64,000 nt of DNA from Yersinia kristensenii (GTDB lineage: Bacteria > Pseudomonadota > Gammaproteobacteria > Enterobacterales > Enterobacteriaceae). Location: positions 3,782,001 to 3,846,000 of the forward strand of contig NZ_UHIY01000001.1 in NCBI RefSeq assembly GCF_900460525.1. The letters are read 5' to 3'. Positions within the stretch are counted from its first letter, which is position 1; the number at the start of each line of letters is the position of its first letter. Shown one piece after another: positions 25,963-36,539 of the stretch. Below the pieces are notes generated by a model, which saw nothing but the letters and a program-made list of their open reading frames with translations, was not told the origin of the DNA and ran no database searches. A program made the position numbers and the translations under genes.

Positions 25963-27354
25963 ATGAACCTACCGCTTGTGATTAACGTGCTGTTATTTGT
26001 AGCACTGCTATTACTGTTGGCACAAACCCGGCATAAACAATGGAGTCTGTCCAAGAAAGTCTTGGCCGGTCTGGGGTTGGGTGTACTATTTGGTCTCGGG
26101 CTACAATGGGCCTATGGCTCAGATAATCCGGTACTGAAAGAGTCGATCACTTGGTTTAATATCGTGGGTAATGGCTATGTGCAATTACTGCAGATGATTG
26201 TTATGCCACTGGTATTCGCCTCAATCTTAAGTGCGGTTGCCAAACTTCATAATGCCTCTTCATTGGGTAAAATCAGTGTATTGACCATAGGTACATTGCT
26301 ATTCACTACATTAATCGCAGCTCTGGTCGGTGTGCTGGTGACCAATCTATTTGGCTTAACGGCTGATGGTCTGGTGCAAGGTACACAAGAATCAGCGCGT
26401 TTGAGTGCTATCGAAAGCAATTACCTTGGTAAAGTGACTGATCTGACAATCCCTCAGTTGATTCTCTCCTTTATCCCGAAAAACCCGTTTGCCGATTTGA
26501 CCGGTGCTAGCCCAACCTCAATCATCAGTGTGGTTATCTTTGCCACTTTCCTGGGAATAGCTTCCCTGCAATTACTGAAAGATGATGTAGAGAAAGGCCA
26601 ACGTGTGTTAGTAGCTATCGATACGCTGCAAGCTTGGGTGATGAAGTTGGTGCGTCTGGTGATGAAATTGACCCCTTACGGCGTACTGGCCTTGATGACC
26701 AAAGTGGTTGCCGGTTCTAATATCCAAGATATTATCAAGCTGGGTAGTTTTGTTGTTGCCTCTTATCTTGGCCTGGCCATTATGTTTGTGGTACACGGCG
26801 TGCTGCTGTCTTTCACCGGTATTAACCCGCTGAAATTCTTCCGCAAAGTTTGGCCAGTGCTGACGTTTGCATTTACCAGCCGCTCCAGTGCTGCCAGTAT
26901 CCCACTGAATGTAGAAGCACAAACTCGCCGTTTGGGTGTTCCTGAATCTATCGCCAGTTTCTCAGCATCCTTCGGGGCAACTATCGGCCAAAATGGCTGT
27001 GCAGGGCTTTATCCTGCAATGTTGGCCGTAATGGTGGCCCCCACTGTTGGGATTAACCCGCTAGACCCAGTATGGATTGCCACGCTGGTCGGCATTGTCA
27101 CTATCAGCTCTGCCGGTGTTGCTGGTGTTGGCGGTGGTGCAACTTTCGCTGCGCTAATCGTACTACCAGCGCTGGGCTTACCCGTCACTTTGGTTGCTTT
27201 GCTTATCTCTGTTGAACCATTGATAGATATGGGGCGCACTGCATTGAATGTCAGCGGTTCAATGACTGCCGGTACCATTACCAGCCAATTGATGAAACAA
27301 ACAGATAAAGACATTCTCAACAGTGATGATGATGGCGATTTAGCCCATCAATAA
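25963..27354 (+). CDS. tcyP: TcyP, L-cystine/cationic-compound symporter
   Basis: From ATG 25963 (GGAG at 25951) the protein has 463 residues, the length of E. coli TcyP (YdjN). It is a dicarboxylate/amino acid:cation symporter with eight or more membrane segments. Recognisable regions are [35 protein letters not shown] and [18 protein letters not shown], the substrate-gating loops. It imports cystine by sodium symport. It follows ydjM as in E. coli. Confidence 0.92.
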   Translation: MNLPLVINVLLFVALLLLLAQTRHKQWSLSKKVLAGLGLGVLFGLGLQWAYGSDNPVLKESITWFNIVGNGYVQLLQMIVMPLVFASILSAVAKLHNASSLGKISVLTIGTLLFTTLIAALVGVLVTNLFGLTADGLVQGTQESARLSAIESNYLGKVTDLTIPQLILSFIPKNPFADLTGASPTSIISVVIFATFLGIASLQLLKDDVEKGQRVLVAIDTLQAWVMKLVRLVMKLTPYGVLALMTKVVAGSNIQDIIKLGSFVVASYLGLAIMFVVHGVLLSFTGINPLKFFRKVWPVLTFAFTSRSSAASIPLNVEAQTRRLGVPESIASFSASFGATIGQNGCAGLYPAMLAVMVAPTVGINPLDPVWIATLVGIVTISSAGVAGVGGGATFAALIVLPALGLPVTLVALLISVEPLIDMGRTALNVSGSMTAGTITSQLMKQTDKDILNSDDDGDLAHQ

Positions 27355-27374
27355 ACATCGCTGATGAGTCCTTA

Positions 27375-27407
27375 AAAGCCAGTCATCCGTGACTGGCTTT
27401 TTATTTT
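27375..27407 (+). terminator. tcyP terminator
   Basis: AAAGCCAGTCA (27375-27385) pairs with TGACTGGCTTT (27390-27400) around TCCG, followed by T-rich sequence. Confidence 0.9.
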
Positions 27408-27440
27408 TAAACCACTCGCTGGAACCTGTACCCCACGACT

Positions 27441-28292
27441 TCAAGGATGAAGGGGACGATATTTTTCTACCAATGCCAATGCAATAGCTTCCGTCTCTAC
27501 ATCCGGCACACCACTGAAATCTTGCGGCCGGAAGTGCATTTGAAATGCTTCGATAACGTGCTTGCTCTCATCATCTAACTCGCCACTTTGGGGAATTTGA
27601 TAACCATAACGCGCTAATGCCTGCTGGATAATAGCGACAGATGCGAGATCATTTTTATTTCGACCATCAATATACTTTGTGACCGTCGCATCATCAGGCC
27701 AAGCCCCGATGCCCTGCTCCGCTAAACGCTTCCACGGAAATAATGGTCCAGGATCTGACTTTCTTTGTGGCGCAATATCGCTATGAGCGACAACATCAGT
27801 TGGATCAATATTATAACGCTCAACAATGTCCTTGGTTAGCCGCTCAATCAATTGAATCTGTGATTCGTTGTATGGATACCACTGCCTACCCAACATCTTC
27901 TCAGTAAAGCCCTTATTGACGATTTCAATGCCTATCGAGGTATCATTGAGGCTATTACGCCCATGCCAATAGCTAACACCGGCATGCCAGGCGCGTTCAG
28001 ATTCAGGAACTAATTGTAAAACGATAGGTTTGCCATCAAGGTTATCAGGATGTGTTTTGACCAAATAATGGGCGCTAACATCACCTTGTGTTAGTAATCT
28101 CAGTGACTCTGCGTCATCTGTTGCGGTGTAGTGAAGAACCAAAAACCTCACTCGCGTATTTTGAGCAACAGAAGGGATATTGGTATCCACTTTATACTCA
28201 CCGCGATCAATCAATTTATTCGGTTTATCACGATGAGAGCTACTACAGCCAGCCAGTAGCAGTAATAACCCTATGCTTAATAACTTCCTCAT
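27441..28292 (-). CDS. amiD: AmiD, zinc N-acetylmuramoyl-L-alanine amidase lipoprotein
   Basis: The signal ends in LLAGCSS, a lipobox, so the enzyme is outer-membrane anchored. The amidase_2 domain shows VLHYTATDD (zinc His), WHAGVSYWHGRNSLN, SIGIEIVN and AHSDIAPQRKSDPG (zinc His). A C-terminal peptidoglycan-binding domain (residues about 205-275) follows. It cleaves the lactyl-L-Ala bond, including in anhydro-muropeptides. GGGAGAAAAAAG precedes the ATG. Confidence 0.92.
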   Translation of the reverse strand: MRKLLSIGLLLLLAGCSSSHRDKPNKLIDRGEYKVDTNIPSVAQNTRVRFLVLHYTATDDAESLRLLTQGDVSAHYLVKTHPDNLDGKPIVLQLVPESERAWHAGVSYWHGRNSLNDTSIGIEIVNKGFTEKMLGRQWYPYNESQIQLIERLTKDIVERYNIDPTDVVAHSDIAPQRKSDPGPLFPWKRLAEQGIGAWPDDATVTKYIDGRNKNDLASVAIIQQALARYGYQIPQSGELDDESKHVIEAFQMHFRPQDFSGVPDVETEAIALALVEKYRPLHP

Positions 28293-28448
28293 CTTTTTTC
28301 TCCCTGTAATGATGCTTAAGCACGGTTATAGTGAACCCACTAAATTAAATGGCCCGTCAACAGTATGTTCAAATGATAACTAATATCATCAGATAAGACT
28401 TATATCTATAAATTAGTTGATGTTGCTGTTACATACAATTCGAATAAA

Positions 28449-28476
28449 AAACGGCTCCTGATAAGGGGAGCCGTTT
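28449..28476 (-). terminator. kdgR terminator
   Basis: On the minus strand AAACGGCTCC pairs with GGAGCCGTTT around an 8-base loop and is followed by TTATTCG-type T-rich sequence. It ends the kdgR transcript before amiD. Confidence 0.85.
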
Positions 28477-28565
28477 GGAATATGGGAAGGAATAAATAGT
28501 TATAATTAACAGCTGACTTAAAATATCCAATAATTATACAGTATTTACCCTAAAAAGAGATTTCC

Positions 28566-29357
28566 TCAGAAAGGATAATCGCGATACCCCATTTGTTCAG
28601 AAATATTACGTGCAGCGCGATGCAAAGATTTCACAATATTACTTTTGCTGTCTTCAGAGAATCGCAACGTCGGATATGAAATACTTAAACCCGCAATGAC
28701 GACACCGAAACGGTCAAAAACCGGCACAGCAATGCAGCGTAAACCTTCTTCTTGTTCTTCGATATCTTCACCGAAGCCTTGCTCACGAACCTGATCTAAC
28801 ACTGGCAACAGGGCCGCGGCACTGCCCAGCGTGTGTTTGGTGCTGCGGGTAAACTCGACATGAGACAAGATTTCTTCTACTTCGCCACGGTCACGCCACG
28901 CCAACAATACTTTACCAATGGCAGTACTGTGCAGTGGATTACGGCGGCCAATACGAGAATGCATCCGCAGGTTATACATAGAATCGATTTTATGGATATA
29001 AACGATGCTATCTTCATCCAAGGCACCCAAGTGAATAGTTTCACGAGTTTCATTGGATAATTCACGCATTTGTATATCAGCGCTACGGATCAAATCGACG
29101 TTTTGTAATGCTTTAGCGCCTAACTCAAATAACTTCAGAGTCAGGGAATATTTCTCTGATTCGCCTTCCTGTGCGACATATCCCAAAGACTTCATGGTCT
29201 GGAGGAAGCGGTACACTGTACTCTTAGGCATCATTACACGCTGAGAAAGCTCGGTAATACCTATTTCCCGCTCTTCACCCAAGGCTTGTAAGATGCCAAA
29301 AACTTTCAGAACCGACGAAACAGAGTCGGGCTGTTTATCTAAATCTGCAATAGCCAT
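28566..29357 (-). CDS. kdgR: KdgR, IclR-family repressor of pectin catabolism
   Basis: The N-terminal winged helix-turn-helix (ITELSQRVMMPKSTVYRFLQ at residues about 33-52) and the C-terminal IclR effector domain (HLGALDEDSIVYIHKIDS, STAIGKVLLAW, EGLRCIAVPVFDR) identify an IclR regulator. Length 263 and the syntenic position beside yebQ identify KdgR. It binds 2-keto-3-deoxygluconate and releases the operators found before kdgF/kduI, pelW, kdgM and ogl in this window. Confidence 0.95.
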   Translation of the reverse strand: MAIADLDKQPDSVSSVLKVFGILQALGEEREIGITELSQRVMMPKSTVYRFLQTMKSLGYVAQEGESEKYSLTLKLFELGAKALQNVDLIRSADIQMRELSNETRETIHLGALDEDSIVYIHKIDSMYNLRMHSRIGRRNPLHSTAIGKVLLAWRDRGEVEEILSHVEFTRSTKHTLGSAAALLPVLDQVREQGFGEDIEEQEEGLRCIAVPVFDRFGVVIAGLSISYPTLRFSEDSKSNIVKSLHRAARNISEQMGYRDYPF

Positions 29358-29542
29358 TTTTTGGTTACCCTACTCATTTTCTGTGTTTGATAAAACAATA
29401 TGTTTTAAAAAAAATAGAACAGTGGTTTTATTATAAAGGGAAGTCGTGAGACTGTGCAATAAACCAATGTGAATAATAAGATATTAGCCTTGCAGACAGC
29501 AAATTAGCCTCTTCCCATGAAAGAGGCTAGTGTAAAATTCAA

Positions 29543-30709
29543 CTATTTCCAGACTGATTCAGGCAATGTAGCTAAATATAATGCCGGTTTACCGTGAACA
29601 TCCGAGGTAAATAGGATTTGCTTATCATCCGGTGTAAAGGAAGGGTGTGGATGTGTGACCTGGCGATCACCTTCGAATACTTTCCATGAGGTGTCGTGGC
29701 GAGCAACACGATGCTGAGTGCCATTCTTCAGGTTGAAAACATACAGGAATGGATCATTTTCAATTTTATACCCGCTGTCATCTTGCACATCGACCGGCGC
29801 ATCAGAACCATCGCCCACCAGTAACGTGCCGTCATAGTTGCTCATCAGATGCGAACACGCTGGCATTGAGGTCAATTGTCGGTTTTCCAGTGTTTCTGGA
29901 TCAGCGCTGTAAATAAAGCGATCTGGGCTGCCTTTTAGATAGGAAACATACACCAGCGCTGAGCCATCTGGCACCCAGAATTCATGGGTGCAACTTTCGC
30001 CTTCTGCATGGGTTTTCACCTTGCGCATATTACTGCCATCTTCATTGATGAGCCACATCCGCGCATCAACCAGATCGTGGGGGCCTTCATGGCAAAACGC
30101 AACTGTGTTGTCATCATAAGGACGGTAAATTGGATGACCGAGCCATTGATTTTCTTGTAAAATCACCGCCGATTCACCTGTTTTAAGGTCAACCCGCATC
30201 AGGCGGCAGCAAGGTTTAGTAAAGTAGAATTCGTGGAATTTCTTCCAGTCCGTCAGAGGCTGCCAATCTTCGCGTTTGATCTCAATGCCAACCAACTTGG
30301 TACAATCTGAATTAGCCACCCAAGTACCGTAACCAACCCACTCTTCAGGCACTTGATAAACCACATTTTCTTCTAATGTAGCAAGGTCAACACGCATCAG
30401 ATTACGGCCATCTTTGACATAAAACAGCGCGTCATCATCCGGTGATAAAAAACCACCAAAGGTATTGTCGCCGCGCCCTTCTGTCAGTTGTGTGGCCACC
30501 TGAGTATTAAGATCCAGCAAGTAGTAGTTCCATGGGCCATCAAAAGCGCCGCCGAACAACAACTTACTGCCATCACGGGTGAAACATTTTTGATAGAAAT
30601 AGTTACGGTGGCAAGTCACATCAGGGGGCGTCAACCGTGTAACTTGTGCGCCGGTAGAGGCATCCTGATAAGTATGAAATGTCAGAGGGATTTGTTTACC
30701 TTTAGCCAT
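29543..30709 (-). CDS. ogl: Ogl, oligogalacturonate lyase (polysaccharide lyase family 22)
   Basis: From ATG 30709 (MAKGKQIPLTFHTYQDASTG) the protein is 388 residues, the family length; seven codons before it lack support. It is a seven-bladed beta-propeller with repeats such as HRNYFYQKCFTRDGSKLLF and THPHPSFTPDDKQILFTSD. The histidine-rich loops ligate the metal. It has no signal peptide, so it cleaves unsaturated digalacturonates to monomers in the cytoplasm. It lies beside kdgR, not inside the main pectin cluster. Confidence 0.94.
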   Translation of the reverse strand: MAKGKQIPLTFHTYQDASTGAQVTRLTPPDVTCHRNYFYQKCFTRDGSKLLFGGAFDGPWNYYLLDLNTQVATQLTEGRGDNTFGGFLSPDDDALFYVKDGRNLMRVDLATLEENVVYQVPEEWVGYGTWVANSDCTKLVGIEIKREDWQPLTDWKKFHEFYFTKPCCRLMRVDLKTGESAVILQENQWLGHPIYRPYDDNTVAFCHEGPHDLVDARMWLINEDGSNMRKVKTHAEGESCTHEFWVPDGSALVYVSYLKGSPDRFIYSADPETLENRQLTSMPACSHLMSNYDGTLLVGDGSDAPVDVQDDSGYKIENDPFLYVFNLKNGTQHRVARHDTSWKVFEGDRQVTHPHPSFTPDDKQILFTSDVHGKPALYLATLPESVWK

Positions 30710-30786
30710 CCGGAAAGTCCTTAAAATCATCAGAGAATTAAAATTTACCTGCAGGAGAACCTGTTCGGCTAATATTACCCCACATT

Positions 30787-30806
30787 ATAGAAACGATGTT
30801 TCATTT
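30787..30806 (-). promoter_or_regulatory. KdgR operator upstream of ogl
   Basis: The plus-strand sequence ATAGAAACGATGTTTCATTT is a KdgR-type dyad with GAAAC and GTTTC halves, 78 bp upstream of the ogl start codon. Confidence 0.78.
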
Positions 30807-31013
30807 TTCCGTGATCGCGGTTCTATTTTTACTGATTTACATAAATCATGGTCTTTATCAGGCGGTTAATATGGGCTAAAAGGGTGATTCACTTCGATCT
30901 TCCATCTAAAAATGGTCTTTTACAAATAACCCTGGCCGCAAGAGTGCATTCAAGCACGATAGCCGTTAGCATGGAAAGATTCTGCTACCTTATGACTTTT
31001 ACAGACAAAATCT

Positions 31014-32381
31014 ATGAGCCCATCTGCAACCGATGGAATGCCGGTTCCACAACGCTATGCCGCCGTCGTTGTTATTGCTTTAGGTATTATGATTGCGGTG
31101 CTGGACGGCACTATCGCCAATGTCGCATTACCGACCATTGCCCGTGACCTTAATGCCAGCCCCGCCACTTCTATCTGGGTCGTGAATGCTTATCAGTTAG
31201 CCATCACCGTATCTTTACTTTCAATGGCATCACTGGGCGATATTATTGGTTATCGACGGGTTTATCAGGCCGGCTTACTGGTATTCAGTGTGACATCCCT
31301 GTTTTGCGCCTTGTCCGATTCCTTATGGACTCTCACATTTGCTCGCGTACTGCAAGGGTTGGGTGCCGCCGCATTAATGAGTGTGAACACCGCTCTGATC
31401 CGAATTATTTATCCCAAAGCTCAGTTAGGGCGAGGTATCGGCATTAATGCCTTGATTGTGGCGGTTTCTGCGGCTGCGGGGCCAACCATTGCCGCCGCAG
31501 TGTTGTCAGTTGCCTCCTGGCAGTGGCTATTTGCCATAAACGTGCCGATAGGCCTGGTCGCTTGGGGGCTGGGCATGAAGTTCTTACCTGCCAACAATAT
31601 GAAAAGCAACGGCAACCGTTTCGATGTCACCAGCAGTATTATGAACGCGCTGACCTTTGGTTTACTGATAACCGCCATCAGTGGTTTTGCCCAGGAGCAA
31701 AGCCCGACACTGATTGCCGCTGAAGTGATTGCATTGCTGGTCATCGGCTTTTTCTTTGTGCGCCGCCAACTCAACCAGCCCTTCCCCTTGCTGCCCGTGG
31801 ATTTGCTACGCATTCCTATTTTTGCGCTGTCGATCGGCACATCAGTGTGCTCCTTTGCCGCACAAATGCTGGCCATGGTTTCGCTGCCTTTCTTTTTACA
31901 AACAGTATTGGGCCGTGATGAAGTCGCCACCGGGCTGCTATTAACCCCGTGGCCACTCGCCACCATGGTGATCGCCCCTATCGCCGGGCGATTAGTTGAG
32001 CGTTATCATGCCGGATTACTCGGTGGGATTGGTCTGGCAGTATTTGCCAGTGGGCTATTTCTGTTAGCCATATTGCCAACCAATCCCAGTGATATGGATA
32101 TTATTTGGCGCATGGTGGTGTGCGGTGCAGGTTTTGGCCTGTTTCAGGCACCCAATAACCACACGATTATTTCTGCTGCCCCCCAAAATCGCAGCGGTGG
32201 AGCCAGTGGTATGCTGGGCACCGCACGCCTTCTGGGGCAGACATCAGGGGCTGCATTGGTCGCTTTGATGTTTAATCTATTTGCAACTAATGGGACACAT
32301 GCATCACTCATCCTGGCGGGCTGTTTCGCCAGTATTGCAGCACTGGTCAGCCTACTGCGAGTCAGCCAGAAACGCAGTTAA
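31014..32381 (+). CDS. yebQ: YebQ, MFS (DHA2-type) transporter
   Basis: The 455-residue protein has about 14 hydrophobic segments and the MFS motifs VLDGTIANVALPTIA (motif D1), MASLGDIIGYRRVYQ (motif A) and ARVLQGLGAAALMSVNTALI. Its sequence and its place next to kdgR match E. coli YebQ. It is expected to be a drug or metabolite exporter; the substrate is not known. No strong ribosome-binding site precedes the ATG at 31014. Confidence 0.9.
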   Translation: MSPSATDGMPVPQRYAAVVVIALGIMIAVLDGTIANVALPTIARDLNASPATSIWVVNAYQLAITVSLLSMASLGDIIGYRRVYQAGLLVFSVTSLFCALSDSLWTLTFARVLQGLGAAALMSVNTALIRIIYPKAQLGRGIGINALIVAVSAAAGPTIAAAVLSVASWQWLFAINVPIGLVAWGLGMKFLPANNMKSNGNRFDVTSSIMNALTFGLLITAISGFAQEQSPTLIAAEVIALLVIGFFFVRRQLNQPFPLLPVDLLRIPIFALSIGTSVCSFAAQMLAMVSLPFFLQTVLGRDEVATGLLLTPWPLATMVIAPIAGRLVERYHAGLLGGIGLAVFASGLFLLAILPTNPSDMDIIWRMVVCGAGFGLFQAPNNHTIISAAPQNRSGGASGMLGTARLLGQTSGAALVALMFNLFATNGTHASLILAGCFASIAALVSLLRVSQKRS

Positions 32382-32400
32382 CCTGGCTGCTCAACCATAA

Positions 32401-32426
32401 AAAAACCCCGCCGAAGCGGGGTTTTT
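32401..32426. terminator. Bidirectional terminator between yebQ and htpX
   Basis: AAAAACCCCGC (32401-32411), CGAA, GCGGGGTTTTT (32416-32426) is a perfect hairpin with A- and T-rich flanks serving both convergent genes. Confidence 0.92.
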
Positions 32427-32445
32427 TATTGAGCTTCAATGCAGG

Positions 32446-33327
32446 TTATTTCAGGTATTCACCCGAACGCAAAGCTTCAATACGTTTGTCCAGCGGTGGA
32501 TGGGACATAAACAGCTCGCTGAATGATTTAGATTTACCGTTAATGCAGAAAGCCATCAGAGTCCCTGCTTCCTGCGGCTCATAGCTGGTTTTTAACCGCT
32601 GCAATGCGGCAATCATCTTCTCACGCCCGACCAATCTGGCTGAGCCGGCATCGGCATGGAATTCACGATGACGTGAGAACCACATGGTAATAATGCTGGC
32701 AAGAATACCAAACACCAGCTCCAATACCATGGATACCGCAAAGTAAACCATTGGGTTACCTGAACTGCTCCCTTCATTATCACGATCACCCGACAAGAAG
32801 CCGGCAGCCACCTGTGCAATCAAGCGCGAAATGAAGATAACAAAGGTATTCACAATACCTTGAATCAAGGTCATGGTGACCATATCACCATTTGCCACAT
32901 GGCTGATTTCATGGGCAATAACTGCCTCGGCTTCATCGCGGCTCATGTTCTGCAACAAACCGGTGCTGACGGCGACCAGTGAAGCATCACGACGAGCACC
33001 GGTGGCGAAGGCGTTAATATCCGGCGCCTGGTAAATAGCCACTTGTGGCATAGCAATGCCTGCCTGCTGAGACTGACGGCGAACCGTCTCCAACAACCAG
33101 CGTTCAGTTTCATTACGCGGCTGTTCAATCACTTCACCGCCCACGGAACGCAGCGCCATCCACTTGGACATCAGCAACGAAACGAATGCGCCGCCGAAAC
33201 CAAACAGACCGGCCATGATCATCAGCCCCTGCACACTGCTGGACTGAATACCTGTCAGGCTAAGCACCAACCCGAACACCAACATGACAGCCAGGTTGGT
33301 GAGAAGGAATAGAGCGATACGCATCAT
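32446..33327 (-). CDS. htpX: HtpX, membrane zinc metalloprotease
   Basis: The 293-residue protein has two N-terminal hydrophobic helices (residues about 5-25, 33-52), the zinc site AHEISH near residue 138, two more hydrophobic segments (about 157-180, 193-213) and the downstream glutamate ligand region [13 protein letters not shown]. HtpX degrades misfolded inner-membrane proteins together with FtsH. The 3' end reaches the terminator shared with yebQ. Confidence 0.95.
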   Translation of the reverse strand: MMRIALFLLTNLAVMLVFGLVLSLTGIQSSSVQGLMIMAGLFGFGGAFVSLLMSKWMALRSVGGEVIEQPRNETERWLLETVRRQSQQAGIAMPQVAIYQAPDINAFATGARRDASLVAVSTGLLQNMSRDEAEAVIAHEISHVANGDMVTMTLIQGIVNTFVIFISRLIAQVAAGFLSGDRDNEGSSSGNPMVYFAVSMVLELVFGILASIITMWFSRHREFHADAGSARLVGREKMIAALQRLKTSYEPQEAGTLMAFCINGKSKSFSELFMSHPPLDKRIEALRSGEYLK

Positions 33328-33580
33328 AAAAAGTTATTTCCTTATTCTGTTAATTGACGACCGTATTAAATCGACATCGTATAAGCCAAAATCGTCATGA
33401 TGACTTAGCTAAATGATTACTGAGATATGCTGATCGTATGGGCATCTGACAAATTTTCAAGGCTTGTTAAGTTCTAAGAGAGGAAATCAACATAACTTTA
33501 CAAACTTGGATACTTTTTATTACATATTAAGCTATTTTTTCATCAATCAAAGGGTTGTGGCATGAAAAAAAAGTAAAAAA

Positions 33581-33605
33581 AATCCGAGCTCTAAGAACCC
33601 GGATT
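33581..33605 (-). terminator. prc terminator
   Basis: On the minus strand AATCCGG pairs with TCGGATT around the loop and eight T follow. It separates prc from htpX. Confidence 0.75.
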
Positions 33606-33623
33606 ATGTTTATCATCCGCTAA

Positions 33624-35696
33624 TTATTTTGCGGCGGTTGCTGACTGCGCAGGTGCTGCTGGTTGGGATTCAACCTGCGGCTGCGCTTTTTCTTTATGGG
33701 CCAAATCCAAGGCGATATGAACTGTCTCGTCCAGATAAGGGTCCGGCTCTTGATAGTCTTTGGGTAAATCTTCCAATGACTTCAGCGGCTTTTTACCTTC
33801 ACGTTTGAAGCGCTCATTTAAACGGTTCAGCCGCGTGGCATCATCCTCATGGTTCTCTTTTTCACGTTGAGCGTAATTAAGAGAGACAATGTTCTTCTTA
33901 TCTTTCAGTGCCTTATAACGCTCAATATCTTGCTGAATATGTTGGAATTCAGGATCAGCGGCGATACGTGCGGCATGCGTTTTGAGCAACTCCGGCTCCA
34001 GCGGTTTCAAGTCGCCCGTCTTGGTATAGCTGGCAGCATTAATGCTGTCCCAAGGCAAGGCATTATCTTCGAAGCTTTCACCGGTTTCTGCCGGATCAAC
34101 CCCCGTTGGCATCACGATATCTGGGACAACCCCTTTACGTTGAGTACTGCCGCCATCTACCCGATAGAATTTCTGGATAGTGTATTGCAGTGAGCCCAAT
34201 GCTGGCCATTCAGGGCGCAGCATTTGATCGTAAATGCGATTCAGCGAACGGTACTGCTGAACCGTGCCTTTACCGAAGGTCGGCTCACCGACAATTAATG
34301 CACGGCCATAGTCTTGCATTGCAGCAGCAAAAATCTCGGAAGCAGAGGCACTATAGCGGTCAACCAAGACCACCAGCGGGCCTTTGTAATACACCACGCC
34401 ATCAGTATCACTGTCTTCGCGCACTTTGCCATTGTTATCCCGTACCTGAACCACCGGCCCACTCGGAATAAACAAACCCGACAGCGAGACAGCTTCAGTC
34501 AGAGCCCCACCACCATTGCTGCGTAAGTCAATGATAATGCTGCTGACATTTTCTTTTTCCAGCTTCTGCAATTGCACCTTGACGTCTTCGGTCAGGCCAA
34601 CATAGAAGCCCGGAATATCCAGCACCCCGACACGTTCTTTGCCGATGGTTTTCACCGACATTTTCACCGCGCGGTCTTCCAAACGAATACGCTCACGCGT
34701 CAAGGTCACAGTGCGCGGTTTAGTCCCTTTACCAGCAGGTAAAATTTCCAACCGGACTTTACTGCCCTTCGGCCCTTTAATTAGCGCGACGACATCATCC
34801 AGACGCCAGCCGATGACATCCACCATCGGTTTGCCGGTTTGCCCTACACCGATCACCCGGTCACCCACGGCGATAGTTTTACTTTTCGCTGCCGGGCCCC
34901 CTGGAACCATGGAGTTGATTAATGTGTAATCATCATCCATTTGCAGAACTGCACCAATACCTTCCAGAGACAAGCTCATTTCGGTATTGAACTGTTCGGT
35001 GTTTCGTGGGGATAAGTAATTGGTATGTGGGTCAATTTCGTGAGCGAACGCATTCATAATCAGCTGGAAGACGTCTTCGCTATTACTTTGCGTCAAGCGC
35101 TTAATGGCAGCCTGATAGCGCTTGGTCAACGTCTCTTTGATTTCTTTATCCGTTTTACCGGTTAATTTCAAATTGAGTTCATCATACTTGACTTTAGCGT
35201 CCCAAAGCTTATTCAGCTCAGCTTCGCTAGTCGGCCAAGGCGCTTTGCTGCGATCAATATCAATGGTGTCATTACCGGTGAAATCCATTGGCCGGTCTAA
35301 AACTGACAGCGCATATTGATAGCGTTCAAAACGGCGTTTTTGCGCCAGATTGAATAATGCATACGGCGTATCTAGCTGGCCGGATTTTAACTCGTCGTCC
35401 AGCGAATGTTTTTTATCCGCGAACTGTGCCACATCTGATGCCAACAACACGTTATGGCTGTAATCCAGCATGTTGAGGAAGCGATCAAATATTTTGGCGG
35501 AAAACTGATCGTCCAATGCAAACTGACGATAGTGAGAGCGAGTGAAGCGCGATGTTACGCGCTCACTCACGGTTGCATGCTCTGGTTCCTGGTGCAATTG
35601 AGGAAGTTGATCGATGCGATACGTTGTATCAGCCGCGTAACTTGCCCCCGCCAGTAACAAGCCTGCGATTGCTGTTAGTCTGACAAATTTGTTCAT
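33624..35696 (-). CDS. prc: Prc (Tsp), carboxy-terminal processing protease
   Basis: From ATG 35696 (MNKFVRLTAIAGLLLAGASY) there is a signal peptide cleaved after SYA; the 16-residue upstream extension is rejected. A PDZ domain follows at residues about 240-320 (LEGIGAVLQMDDDYTLINSM), then the S41 protease domain with SASEIFAAAMQDYG (catalytic Ser) and TFGKGTVQ (Lys). The product has 690 residues. It trims FtsI and degrades MepS with NlpI in the periplasm. The short gap (19 bp) after proQ indicates cotranscription. Confidence 0.95.
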   Translation of the reverse strand: MNKFVRLTAIAGLLLAGASYAADTTYRIDQLPQLHQEPEHATVSERVTSRFTRSHYRQFALDDQFSAKIFDRFLNMLDYSHNVLLASDVAQFADKKHSLDDELKSGQLDTPYALFNLAQKRRFERYQYALSVLDRPMDFTGNDTIDIDRSKAPWPTSEAELNKLWDAKVKYDELNLKLTGKTDKEIKETLTKRYQAAIKRLTQSNSEDVFQLIMNAFAHEIDPHTNYLSPRNTEQFNTEMSLSLEGIGAVLQMDDDYTLINSMVPGGPAAKSKTIAVGDRVIGVGQTGKPMVDVIGWRLDDVVALIKGPKGSKVRLEILPAGKGTKPRTVTLTRERIRLEDRAVKMSVKTIGKERVGVLDIPGFYVGLTEDVKVQLQKLEKENVSSIIIDLRSNGGGALTEAVSLSGLFIPSGPVVQVRDNNGKVREDSDTDGVVYYKGPLVVLVDRYSASASEIFAAAMQDYGRALIVGEPTFGKGTVQQYRSLNRIYDQMLRPEWPALGSLQYTIQKFYRVDGGSTQRKGVVPDIVMPTGVDPAETGESFEDNALPWDSINAASYTKTGDLKPLEPELLKTHAARIAADPEFQHIQQDIERYKALKDKKNIVSLNYAQREKENHEDDATRLNRLNERFKREGKKPLKSLEDLPKDYQEPDPYLDETVHIALDLAHKEKAQPQVESQPAAPAQSATAAK

Positions 35697-35715
35697 GCCT
35701 AGGTTGGCCTCCGTA

Positions 35716-36444
35716 TCAGAACTGCAAGTGTTCTGCGCGCACAATCATCGCCAGACCTGAAGACAGCTGCACCCGTACGCCATCTTTAGCGATTTCTAAT
35801 ACGGTTGCGTCCATCGCGCTCTTGCCTGCTCTGACTTTGATTTCTTGACCAATTTGCAGTTTAGAGATATCTGTGACCGGCACAGGGCGTGGCTGGTTTT
35901 CCTCGGCCTGTGGACGAGGTGGCCGAGCCTGTTGTTGATTAGCCTGTTGTAGGCGAGGTGACTGACGCGGCTTGCGGTTTTCCACCGGAGCACCCGCTTC
36001 ACGACGCGGCGCAGGTTTTTTACCTGCCGGACGTGGGCGACGTGGCTCTGGGGTTTCACCCGCAGCAATGGCAGCTTCGCGCTTTTTAGCTTGTTGTTCA
36101 GCACGTTGTGCCTGAACACGGGCTTTCGCCTCTTCCAGCTGTTTGCGGGCATGTTCGACATGTTGTTCTTCCAGCACACCACAAGGGTTGCCGTCTAAAT
36201 CAACACGCTCAGCACCGACTTTGACCCCATAAAGATAACGCCAGCTAGATGTATAGAGACGCAGCGCAGAACGCAATTGCGTTTTGCTTAAATTCTGTTC
36301 CCCCTGAACACGTTCTACCAGATCTTGAAAAATACCGATCTTCAGTGGACGTGCTTCGCCTTCGGCGGTGAAACAAAGCGGGAACCGCTCAGCCAAAAAG
36401 GCTATGACTTCTTTACTACTGTTCAACTTAGGTTGATTTTCCAT
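35716..36444 (-). CDS. proQ: ProQ, RNA chaperone
   Basis: The N-terminal FinO-like domain (residues about 1-120: [29 protein letters not shown]) binds RNA 3' ends and small RNAs. A long basic, low-complexity linker rich in Gln, Arg and Pro follows, then a C-terminal Tudor-like domain ([20 protein letters not shown]). The product is 242 residues. It stabilises many RNAs, including the proP mRNA. It lies immediately upstream of prc. Confidence 0.95.
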   Translation of the reverse strand: MENQPKLNSSKEVIAFLAERFPLCFTAEGEARPLKIGIFQDLVERVQGEQNLSKTQLRSALRLYTSSWRYLYGVKVGAERVDLDGNPCGVLEEQHVEHARKQLEEAKARVQAQRAEQQAKKREAAIAAGETPEPRRPRPAGKKPAPRREAGAPVENRKPRQSPRLQQANQQQARPPRPQAEENQPRPVPVTDISKLQIGQEIKVRAGKSAMDATVLEIAKDGVRVQLSSGLAMIVRAEHLQF

Positions 36445-36492
36445 GAAATTTCCTGATTACAACGGGTTTGCCAACCAGCGCAGGCATGAACA

Positions 36493-36512
36493 GGCGTCAT
36501 TATAATGACGCC
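36493..36512. repeat. Perfect 20-bp palindrome between msrC and proQ
   Basis: GGCGTCATTATAATGACGCC equals its own reverse complement. No T run follows on the minus strand, so it could be an operator or an RNA hairpin instead of a terminator. Confidence 0.6.
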
Positions 36513-36539
36513 ATCAGCAATTGCCACGTTATCCGTCTA

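Noticed and set aside
29387..29412. AAAACAATATGTTTT dyad before kdgR as a KdgR autoregulatory operator
   Set aside because: The half-site spacing differs from the other KdgR boxes in the window, so it is not a good match.
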